64,000 nt of DNA from Gliomastix tumulicola. Its lineage: Eukaryota > Ascomycota > Sordariomycetes > Hypocreales > Bionectriaceae. Positions 55,701 through 64,000 of the stretch are shown here, piece after piece. The notes beneath the pieces are model-generated. The model was not told the DNA's origin, did not search any database, and saw only the letters and a list, made by a program, of their open reading frames with translations. The stretch covers positions 1,116,001-1,180,000 of the forward strand of contig BCHX01000007.1 of assembly GCA_001599755.1 (NCBI GenBank), in the 5' to 3' direction. The position numbers and the translations under genes are program-made. The first letter of the stretch is position 1, and the number at the start of each line of letters is the position of its first letter.

Positions 55701-56309
55701 TGGCACCTCATCACCTCGTCGGCGCAGTACTTCCTCCTCCTGCCGTCGTACATCTGCACCCTGCAGACGTACGCCTTCTGCAACACGCACGACGTCACCT
55801 GGGGTACGAAGGGTGACAACGTCATGAAGACGGACCTCGGCGGTGCTGTCGGAAAGGGCCAGACCGTCGAGCTCGAGATGCCGAGCGAGCAGCTGGATAT
55901 TGATAGCGGTTATGACGAGGCGCTGCGCAACCTGCGTGACCGCGTCGAGGTCCCCGTCCCGCCCATGAGCGAGTCCCAGATGCAGGAGGACTACTACAAG
56001 AGTGTGCGCACCTACATGGTGCTCGTCTGGGTCATTGCCAACGGCCTGCTGGCCATGGGTGTTACTGAGGCGTACGGACACACGGGCATCGGCGAGAACT
56101 TCTATCTGCGCTTCATCCTGTGGAGTGTCGCCGGTCTCGCGCTGTTCCGTGCCATTGGCTCGACGACGTTTGCCATTATCAACGTCGTCAACATCATTGT
56201 CGAGGGACGCGTTCGTATGAGTCTCAAGGTGCCCAAGTGGATGGGCGGCTTTGGCGACAAGATCAGTGAGACGGTCAGCAGCGTTGGATCCAGTCTGACC
56301 AGTCGATAA
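52707..56309 (+). CDS. Chitin synthase, class III type
   Basis: Two exons, 52707-55074 and 55135-56309. The 60-nt intron (GTGAGT...CACTAAC...CCCAG) is a multiple of three with no stop, but its removal restores GETDVPDSVPEFISQRRRW; 1180 aa. The N-terminal ~420 residues are disordered (Pro/Ser/Arg-rich), longer than I expect for this class. Then come the CHS_N region (KIPTILYSFLPRRDEVEF), the GT2 catalytic core with ICVTMYNED, LLDVGTRP, LAEDRIL and QRRRW (798-802), and seven or so C-terminal membrane helices. The CNTHDVTWGTKGDN and LDIDSGYDEALRNLRDRVEVP segments point to class III. It extrudes chitin at the hyphal tip from UDP-GlcNAc. Confidence 0.94.
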   Translation: MDGGPNTPSRPPDYSLPSYDDEHDTPSAGQNPAAVRLLTSVDEPLEDSRSYVPSTHPAPLNLTPSPSVKLVASDNNKSIVQPEPYTSDRDIQQEQAAEIQDRPQREQVIISRRPVAQQRNASVKLQKRKKPPHVVFAELAQALPDIPEGPSERSQRRKSGSCLPITPPAAAAAATVKVIDTEEDLEDERMRQRNNLHGPRAAANNRDRRRRYQPSIISSHSRTNSMLDDAPSMPPPDSTYVPFAGRDRDRDGSPQRPWTPSSRMSDYSRPPPTNLSYEPSDLNGSPRPGTPSSRYGGSPRRPLPPAPLFSNPGARASQQTFADDATVSIPLHEGSTLTDPDDVFGPDSDLGSRPRPVPGDNLNRHSYASSQMTLNEDGHEAAATDYYDEKTGLDGDFEHYGPAPDGAQERRGVRAPQMSRKEVQLINGELVLECKIPTILYSFLPRRDEVEFTHMRYTAVTCDPDDFVDKGYKLRQSIGRTTRETELFICVTMYNEDEIGFTRTMHAVMKNISHFCSRSKSRTWGDNGWQKIVVCIISDGREKIHPRTLDALAAMGVYQHGIAKNYVNNRAVQAHVYEYTTQVSLDSDLKFKGAEKGIVPCQLIFCLKEKNQRKLNSHRWFFNAFGKALNPNVCILLDVGTRPGGNSLYHLWKAFDTDSNVAGACGEIKAMKGKMGANLLNPLVASQNFEYKMSNILDKPLESVFGYITVLPGALSAYRYHALQNDETGHGPLSQYFKGETLHGQHADVFTANMYLAEDRILCWELVVKRGERWVLKYVKGCKGETDVPGEFPVSLKYKREISPLTKFPDSVPEFISQRRRWLNGAFFAAVYSLVQCRQIWQTDHTIPRKLLLCVETVYQFVQLLFTYFSLANFFLTFYFVAGGLADPRVDPFGHGIGKIFFIILKFVCILLIAAQFILSLGNRPQGAAKLYLASMIICAVIMVYTSFTIIYIVIHQLTSDENKDGFKIGNNVFTNLIVSVTSTIGLYIVMSLLYLEPWHLITSSAQYFLLLPSYICTLQTYAFCNTHDVTWGTKGDNVMKTDLGGAVGKGQTVELEMPSEQLDIDSGYDEALRNLRDRVEVPVPPMSESQMQEDYYKSVRTYMVLVWVIANGLLAMGVTEAYGHTGIGENFYLRFILWSVAGLALFRAIGSTTFAIINVVNIIVEGRVRMSLKVPKWMGGFGDKISETVSSVGSSLTSR

Positions 56310-56836
56310 GAGACGCAAGATGATCATGGGACGGACGGATGGATGGATAATGGGCGGGGAGTTCAGGATTTGAGATGTTTGCATCATGAGCCTACCTACG
56401 GATGAGCATCTCTGGCATGAATTACTGCGGCACGCACGTACTTGATACTTGCATTTGATTTAGGTGTTAGAATGGTGTTGGAGTGATGTATTATTGTACG
56501 GATTGAAAGGAACGGGATTTTGTTTGACTTTAGATATTCGCCCTTCTGCCTTTGACACGGACTCCAGTAATTGGACGTCAGGGCATAAGAGTACCTAGGG
56601 AATATAGAAAAGTTTCACGAAGCTGTTTTTGATCTATGCCCAAGATTGGTATGATGTTGACAACAGATACCATCACCATGGAATTATGGTCTTTCAAACT
56701 TTTTTTATTTGCTTTCAAGCTTGCCTGCTTGGATATGAATCTGATATATATAGCGATGGAAATCCTGTTGTGTCATGAAGGAGGGATTGCACATATGGTT
56801 TCCAAGTGCTTCGAAACATGAACTGTCGATAATTAT
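56310..56836. other. Convergent 3' flank chitin synthase / MET5
   Basis: 527 AT-richer bases between two stop codons. No gene supported. Confidence 0.5.
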
Positions 56837-59800
56837 TTACTCTTCCTCGGACTCTTCCTCGGCAACCTGAATATCGTTAGCATATCGCACACCAAAATAG
56901 GAGGGTAAGTCCAAGTCAACTTACATCGTCATGGAAGTTCTTGCCATCCGTCGTAGCCTTGATGACACCCACCCGGATGCAGAAGTCTCCAAACCTCTCA
57001 CCCTCCTCCCTCTCGAGAGCGTATCTCTTGAGCAGAGGCTTCATGATCTCCAGAATCTCCTCCTCCTTGATGCTCGACCTGTACAGCTTGTTGAGTCGCT
57101 GTCCGTGGTAACCGCCACCGAGGTACATGTTGTAGGCGCCAAAGGCTTTACCCACAAACGCCACCTCAGCCAACCACGGCCGGGCGCAACCGTTAGGGCA
57201 ACCCGTCATGCGCATGACGATGGAGTCCTGGCGCAGACCGTTCTCCTCGAGGGCTGACTCAAGCTTGTCGATGAGGACGGGGAGGTACCTCTCCGACTCA
57301 GCCATGGCGAGACCGCAAGTCGGGAACGCCACGCACGCAGAAGAGCTGAGACGAAGGCCAGAGAACTGGACGTTGTCAAGCTTCCACTTCTTCAGAAGCT
57401 CCTTCATCGCCGGCACGTCCTTGTCCTCGACGTTGCTGAGAATCAGATGCTGGTTACCAGTGAGTCGGAACTCGCCCTTGTGAGCCTGGGCAACCTCTCG
57501 TAGACCAGTCTTCATCTGGTACTCGGGCGTATCCTCGATACGTCCGTTCTCGATAAAGAAGGTGAAGTGGTTCAGACCCGTCTCGTCCTTCTGCCACCCA
57601 AAAGTGTCGATGTTGCTCTTAAACTCAAACGGCCGCTCCTTTTCGAACTTCTGGCCCCAAAGCTCCTCGACCTTGCCACGGAAGACATCGACACCCATGT
57701 CGTCAATGGTGTACTTGAGACGCGCGTGCTTGCGGTTCTTGCGATCGCCATTGTCGCGCTGAACAAGCATGATCTTCTCGCAGGCAATATGGGCATCCTC
57801 AGTCTTGCAGAAACCCATCATGCGACCCGTCTGAGGGTACGTCTTCTTGTTGTTGTGCGTAGCACCCATACCACCACCAGCAAGGATGTTGAAACCGACA
57901 AGGTTTCCGTCATCACCCTTGATGGCGATCAGACCGATATCGTGAGCATAGACGTCGGTGTCGTTGTGAGGGGGGATAGCAATGGTGATCTTGAACTTTC
58001 GGGGAAGGTAGGTAGGACCATACAGGGGCTCAAAGTCCTGGATGGCATCACCTGCGATCTGGGTCTTCTTGTTGTCATCGTCCGTGAGCCAGATCTCGTG
58101 GTAAGCATTCGTCGAAGGAAGGAGATGGTCACTGATCTTCTGCGACACAGCTTGAACCTGCTCATGGTACTTGGACTGAGTGGGCAGAGAGCTGCACATG
58201 ACGTTGCGGTTCACGTCACCGCAAGCCGCAATCGTAGTCATGAGAGACCGGTTGATGGCCTGCATGGCCGGCTTGAGCTTGCCCTTCACGACGCCGTGGA
58301 ACTGGAAGGTCTGTCTCGTAGTGAGCTTCATCGTCTCGTTTCCAAGCTCGGTGCTGATATCGTCCATCTGGACCCATTGCTTCGGCGTAGCAACACCGCC
58401 CGGCAATCTGCACCGAATCATGAAGGAGTAGGCTGGCTCGAGACCCTGGGCCTTTCTCTCGTCACGCACATCACGATCATCCTGCATGTAGGTGCCGTGG
58501 AACTTGGTGAGCTGCTGGTCGGATGCTGAGATGGCGCCGGTGGTCGTATCCGCAAGACCCTCGAGAATAGTACCACGGAGGTAGTTCGAAGCAAGCTTGA
58601 TGTCCTCGTTGGTGATCGGGGGAGGCTCCTCGGGGAGGCCGTCTACGTTGTCGACACCGAGAGCCTGCCAAATCTTGGGCTCCCACTCCGCGTAGCCCGT
58701 CTGGTATCCATCTGGATCCTGGTCGTCACCCAGACCAACTTCGGCAATATGCTTTCCACCGAGGTTGATCAGGAGCCTATCGAGGTCCTTGGCAGGCTTG
58801 TTGTAGTAGATCCTGTCCTCCTTTCGAGGCCAGTAGTGGCTGTCGCCCAGACCGAAAATCGAGAAGTTGACAGTAGCAAGGTCAAGGTCGGTGTTGTCCT
58901 TCACAGCATCCCAGAATGGAAGACCGTTCTGGGGGAATTCACCCTGGCCAGCGGTGGAGGTGATGAAGACGATGTTCTCCTCGTTAGGTAGATCTTCAAC
59001 GGGGTAATCCTCCATTGCCAGCACACTGGTCTTGAGACCACGGGCACGGCCCCTGTTCCCGAGGCGCTTAGCCACGTTGCTGGCGTTACCGTTGTCAGAG
59101 GCAAACAGAATGGTCAAGGGGGCGCCCAGCAGTCCCTCGAGGAGCTGGTTGTAAGCGTCCTTAGCCTTACGCTTCTGTTGCGTTCGCACCTCGGTACCGA
59201 AATCCTGGGCCAAGCTGGCCGCAAACTTGGGCTCCTTGGCCATTAGCTGCGTAAGCTGGTTGTCGCGAGCCAAGAAAGTCTTAAGTTCTTGCTTGATGAG
59301 CTCAGAGTCGAGAGAGAAGTTGGGCTCGCCCTTCTTCTCGTTCTCGGGGTTCCACCGATACAACGGCCAGTATCCGGCATCCACAGCCTTCTTGGTCTCC
59401 TGGAGAACAGTCAACGCCGAGTCGCTCTCACCGAAGTAGGGCAGGTAGGCCAAGACGATTGAGGGGCCGTTGAACTTGTCGGCCTCCAGCAAGGCCTGCA
59501 GAACCTGGGTGTAAGAGCTGTAGACGGCTGTTGAGGCGACATAGGCATTGCCGAAGTTCATAGCGTACAAGCCAATATCCTTCTTCCGACGCTCGGCATC
59601 GGCGGCAGCCTTCTGCGAGTATGGGGTCGAATCGATGATCAGCAAGTTGACGTTCTCGCCCGACGCAAGAACGTGGTGTACACCGGAGTTTCCAAGATCG
59701 TACGCCCAAGCATCGGATCCTGTCAGCCATAGAGATTCCTTGCGGAACAGCGCCTTCTTCTCGAGGAGATTGCGCGCGAGAAGAGAGCCGTCGGTGGTGA

Positions 59801-61782
59801 GTCGCGCAATGACATCGTCTGCGATCTCAGAGGCCTTCGCAGGATCCTCAGCATTGAGCGCCCAGCGAGTGAGCCACGTCTTCGGCCCATCAGTGATGAA
59901 GTCCTTGCTGCTGGCCGCGGCCTTGACCTCTGCGACGAACTGGTTCCGGCTCTCCTTGCGCGCCAGCAGGGAACCGAATCCAAACTCCGGGCTCGCAGAA
60001 ACGGCATCAGATATTCCGGCGTGGGGGGACTTGATGGCATTAGCGGCATATATCCGGTCACCGAAGAGCTGGTCCAGGATCTTGTTATAGGCCGTCTCGA
60101 GGGCAGGAGCTCCAGATTTGGACACAGACTTCTCCTCAGGGGCATCCTTGGCGCCAACCTCGAGGTTTTGGATCGGCTCAGAAGCCGTCAGGTTGTGGAT
60201 GATGCCCCTGAGAGCCTGGTTGATAACAGCAGGGTCAATGTATCCCAGCTGGTATCCAACAATGGTCTGAACACCACCAGGACCGCTCTTAACCGACGTC
60301 AGAATATCAAGCAGGAGAGGCCCCCACTTGGTCGTCTTCCTCCGGATCTGCTCCAATACGGCAATTCGCTTGGTGGATTTGGGGATAGCCTCAATCAGCC
60401 TGCCGCCAATCCAGGGTCTGTAGAGACGCGGCGTGAGAATACCAGCATTAGCAAAGCTATCCTCAGGCTTTGCGCTATCGATGGCATCGCCAAAAGCCCC
60501 GACATCGGAGCCAAAGACGAAGAGGCAGTTGGTAGCATCAGGAGGACCAGTGTACTCAAACGCACTGTACGACCTGCCCACAGCGGCCTTCAGCTGAGCC
60601 CAGATCCGAGTTGCGCTGTCGAGAATGTCCTGAGACGTCACCGCCGGCGGCGCAGACTCAATCGTCGTCGCCACAGAGGCAGTCTCCTCGGTGTCTCCCG
60701 ATTCACTAACTTGGCTCGACTTTACCGAGGTACCGGCAGATGTGACCTTGGAGGCGATGGCGCTGATCGGTGCCTGCAGGCCATTGGCCTTGATAGACTG
60801 CCCATTCACGGCCGGAGCAGGAGTAGAAGCAACAGGGACACGTCCATCATCAGCGTAGATGCCGGAGCCGGAGCTCGGGCTGGCCTGGAATCTCCGGACA
60901 GTATCGATATCCAGGATCTTCTTCACAACAGTGGCATCCTCGACGCCAATGGCTCTGTCACCGGCAGAAGCCTCCGGGGCGAAGAAGTGAATGACACCCT
61001 TGCCGGTCTGAACGGCGAGAGCATGGGCCGTCAGAGCCAAGTCCTGCGCCTCCTGCAGAGTCTCGGAGTGCAGGAACGTCCATCCCGAGTTTCGTATCGA
61101 AGTAATGACTGAGTAATCGGCGAATCGGCGAGGCTCGAGTGAAACATGGATGACGACGGGGTAGTTGGCGAGCTTGTAGAGGTGGGAGATGGAGGCGAGG
61201 AGGATAGTTGAGGGTGTCGTCACGGAGACGAGCTTGCCTGCCCGGATGGGAGCGAAGACACTGAGGAGCGGGTCGGTGTTTTGGCGCGCAGATGTGATCT
61301 ATAACTCCAAGGGTCAGCAACCACCCCAGCATAAATATCTCCAACTTCCCCTTCCATTACTCACCTCTGGTACGGCGCCTGGGCTCGTAGCCACAACACC
61401 CTTGTCCTTGCGGCCAGCATAACGCTTCAAGAAGGGAGAGAAGGCCGAATCAGTTGCCAGAGTAGGCTGAACTGAGACGATGACATCGCTAGACAGGTAT
61501 GCGATTCGGGACACTGTACACCACGCTGTTAGATCCAGTCCATATCCAGTGAAGCTGCCTCTTCCCCCCCAATTGCCTCCCCCACGCTCAGCAGCAGACA
61601 GACAGACCGCCAGTCCCTCAATCTCAACAGTCGGCTACAGGCATTGGGGGAGTGAGGGGATCACGAAGCTCGAGGGGCCAGCGTCACGTACCAGCCTCTT
61701 CAGGCGTGCGAATCTGATGCGAACCAGCAGCAGTCTCCATCTTGCCGTTGCTCGCGGAGCTGGACCGGAAGAGAAAAGACAT
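56837..61782 (-). CDS. MET5: Sulfite reductase [NADPH] hemoprotein beta subunit
   Basis: Four exons: 61782-61692, 61513-61365, 61298-56925 and 56866-56837. The introns are 178, 66 and 58 nt; 1547 aa. The last exon encodes only nine residues (VAEEESEEE). Order: N-terminal transketolase/POR-like region (~30-780); flavodoxin-like domain starting near 800 (LTILFASDNGNASNVAKRLG); then the two nitrite/sulfite reductase repeats (~985-1535) with siroheme/4Fe-4S Cys1402, 1408 (CVAFPTC), 1447 and 1451 (TGCPNGCARPW). It reduces sulfite to sulfide with six electrons in cysteine/methionine synthesis, together with the flavoprotein alpha subunit Met10. The long + strand frames within are shadows. Confidence 0.96.
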
Positions 61783-63082
61783 GATGGGCGCAGGCGTCTT
61801 TTTCTCTGAAATATTATTATGAACAGTAGCGCCTATGGTGGGACGCTTCTTCTTCTGGGTCGGGGTCTACGAAATGTCTTGACTCGCCGGCACTCGTTCA
61901 CATCGGAGGGGGAGACCCTAGCCGGCCGGGAAGAAGGGTAGTGCGTGCGCGCGCGAAGAAAGCCGGCTCGCGGGCGAGACAAGAGTCAAGAGGAGAAAGT
62001 ACACTCAAGGATGGCTGGGCGAGAGTAAACGACGGCCCACCGAGAAAAGGAACCTGAAGGGACAGGCTGTGGCAAGAAGCGAGAGAGCGCGGCTCTGGGA
62101 AGCTCCTGCTGGTCCCTCCTTCCCAAGTTCCCACCCCGCAGGACCAGCAAAAAAATATTCTGTGCTGGGCTGGAATTGCGTGATCGCCTTAGCGGAAAGA
62201 GGGATTGGCCTCGAGCCAAAATTCCCGTCCCAGCGCCCTCGTTACGGGATGGATGGAAGGGGTCCAGCGGGCTACAGTATATTCGTCATTTTACCAGCGC
62301 GGGACAGACGCCGGTCTACGGAGTACTCTCGGGGTTCTGGGCCAGAGCTCGACAAAAAGCTAGGCTGCCAGTGGTCAGCCGGGCAGGTTGGGGTTCTCAC
62401 ACGCCATCGGCCTGGGGAATGGGCAATTTTCTTGACAAAGCGGATTAGCAATTGCACGCGCCGGATTCGCAGCTCTCTCAGGTCGTGGGAAAGAGACCCA
62501 ATGGCGAGCTAATCGGACCCTCCGTCTTGCACAAGCTTCTTCAACAATCAGCCCTCCGACTCCCGGATTCGCTCGACGCCCACTTTTGCCGACAGCCCGA
62601 AGATGGCACCATCCAACTACCGCGCCGTCCCCGTTAAAGTGTACATAGCCCGACGGTCCACAGAACGCAAGCAGCAGGGTTCAGGAAGGATAGACTGTGA
62701 TGGATTTATATATTGGGTGTTGCACCCCGTCTCGAACCATCGGGAAGATGGGCAGCAGGCATGCTGCTGGACGGTGGTGCGCCTATTACGTGTACGTGTC
62801 CTCGCTAGACACGGAATAACTATGTGAGGTTTGCTCCCCTGAAGCCCCCGGTTGGGATGAGGCGTCTATCATACATGAGTAAGGATGCAATATGCAGTCG
62901 TGTTTCCAACATCTGCCCATCATCATTAAGTTCCAACCCGAGCCGACTCCCATGGACAACGTAGGGAGTTCATCCTCGATTACCAGAGGATTACCGAATT
63001 CAGTGACGCCGCTGGGTAGCAGACATCAACGCCAGAAATAACGCACACTGTGAGACCAACGATGCCGCCAAGGGCAGCACCA
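61783..63082. other. Intergenic, 1.3 kb: MET5 promoter and KEI1 3' flank
   Basis: No frame with a recognisable domain. I did not find a convincing CACGTG or MetR/Cys3-type palindrome by eye. Confidence 0.45.
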
Positions 63083-63931
63083 TTACACGCTGTTGGAGCT
63101 GCTCTGCTTCGAGGAGATGTCCCGCTGCCAGTCATCGACGTTGGTGCTCTGGTCCAGCCAGTATCCCCTACCCATGGAGACCATGAGCCGCCCAACCTGG
63201 CCCCTCTTGCCATCGCCATCAGGCAGATCCGCGCCAAAGGGTCCATCACGCTCAAGCTCCTCACCAGGGGCACCCTCGAGAATCATGAGCTGCATGTACT
63301 TGCTGAGCACCTGCTGCGCGTAGGCCATAACCACGATGCTGAAGTAGACGCGCACGAGCACAAGCGCAATGATCATGATCATGCTCGCGGCCGTCTCCTG
63401 GGGCACCACGGCGCCGTGCTGAATCGTCTGCTGCCGGATGTTCTCCATGCCCTCGGAGACCATGTCGGGGATGTACTCGGTCGTCGAGTCGGAGTTGGTG
63501 GTGCTGGTAGCAAAGTACCAGTCGAGGCCGAAGACGGCCGTGTCAGCGGCGTTGATGCATGTGTCGATGATGTTGAGCCATGCCAGCGCCAGGCACTCAA
63601 ACGGGCTCTGCTTGCGAATGTGCGGGACGAGGAAGACGAGGGCGACGAGGACGGCGATGGAGTAGAGGTATGTCGAGAGCTGGAGCAGCGAGAGCTCGTA
63701 CCCCGTGAGGATGGCCAGCAGGCCGTAGACGCCCGTGACCTTGTTGAAGACGAGCGCTAGCGAGATCAGCTCGGTGGCTGTCTGCAGGCTGATGAAGCCG
63801 AAGAGCGTCTGCTATTCTGTCAGAATTTTTCCCTCCTTGTCTCACGTCTCACTCGACGCAAAACCGTCCGCTCGGGGGGCGCGTACCTTCGGTCGCGGTA
63901 TTCTCAGATACATCCTCGTGAATCTTGACAT
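63083..63931 (-). CDS. KEI1: Inositolphosphorylceramide synthase subunit Kei1
   Basis: Two exons, 63931-63887 (15 codons) and 63808-63083, with a 78-nt intron (GTACGC...TCTGACAGAATAGCAG); the join is YLRIPRPK-TLFGFISLQTATE; 256 aa. Four hydrophobic helices: ATELISLALVFNKVTGVYGL, LYSIAVLVALVFLV, a central amphipathic segment, and MIMIIALVLVRVYFSIVVMAYAQQ. This matches the Kei1 family (PF08552). Kei1 activates and localises the IPC synthase Aur1 in the medial Golgi. The hydrophilic C-terminus (EGAPGEELERDGP to the end) faces the cytosol. A Kex2-type site as described for yeast Kei1 is not evident. The second exon has no ATG until residue ~131, so the small first exon is essential. Confidence 0.9.
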
Positions 63932-64000
63932 GCCTGGATCGGCTCGATGGAGCAGAAGTCGCGAGGGAGAGGCTGGCGCGGAGAGAATATGTTGTTTTTA

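Noticed and set aside
55119..56387. 422-codon open frame antisense to the chitin synthase
   Set aside because: Repetitive Asp/Val/Glu/Arg shadow of the third-position bias; sense strand is conserved.
60021..61112. 363-codon open frame antisense to MET5
   Set aside because: Shadow frame with no domain inside a conserved coding exon.

Overview
The window is nuclear DNA of a filamentous ascomycete (Pezizomycotina). Genes carry short GT-AG introns (mostly 52-90 nt, often with a CTRAC-like branch site just upstream of the acceptor). Coding DNA is GC-rich. The gene set (HET-domain incompatibility proteins, a Zn2Cys6 regulator, a class III-type chitin synthase, GH11/GH18/GH32/PL1 secreted enzymes, a rhodopsin-like PTH11-type membrane protein) is typical of plant-associated or saprotrophic moulds, perhaps a Sordariomycete. 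I see no transposon, rRNA, convincing tRNA or CRISPR.

Layout. 1-9 kb: partial ankyrin protein, APH-family kinase-like protein, a Cys/His-rich miniprotein, a GT32 mannosyltransferase-like protein and a HET protein. 9-30 kb: a Zn2Cys6 factor, then housekeeping genes (pyruvate dehydrogenase E2, Sec7 Arf-GEF, Hsm3-like proteasome chaperone, Pol III subunit Rpc31, nucleoporin Nup49, polyadenylation factor Fip1) and a second HET protein. 32-52 kb: an accessory stretch rich in secreted carbohydrate enzymes (GH18 chitinase, GH11 xylanase, a sugar transporter next to a GH32 invertase/inulinase, PL1 pectate lyase). It is interrupted by an M50-like membrane protein, a monothiol glutaredoxin, a plant/cyanobacterial-type ferredoxin, a methyltransferase and a rhodopsin-like protein. 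52-64 kb: chitin synthase, sulfite reductase beta subunit (MET5) and the IPC synthase subunit Kei1.

The most unusual gene is the intronless 97-aa ferredoxin at 38623-38916. It has the photosynthetic-type [2Fe-2S] ligand pattern C-x4-C-x2-C-x29-C and the DQSDQSFLDDDQIEAG and PTSDC signatures of cyanobacterial ferredoxins; fungi normally have only the mitochondrial adrenodoxin type. It is transcribed divergently from a Grx3/4-type glutaredoxin, whose family normally binds and delivers Fe-S clusters. Here the CGFS motif is CRFS. The 632-bp shared promoter holds two opposed CCAAT boxes. A horizontally acquired ferredoxin wired next to an Fe-S/iron-homeostasis gene is the main hypothesis offered.

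Gene models were built by reading splice junctions by eye; most restore strongly conserved family sequence across the junction. The weakest model is the HET gene at 6763-8873, where either a 65-nt intron or a frameshift is needed.
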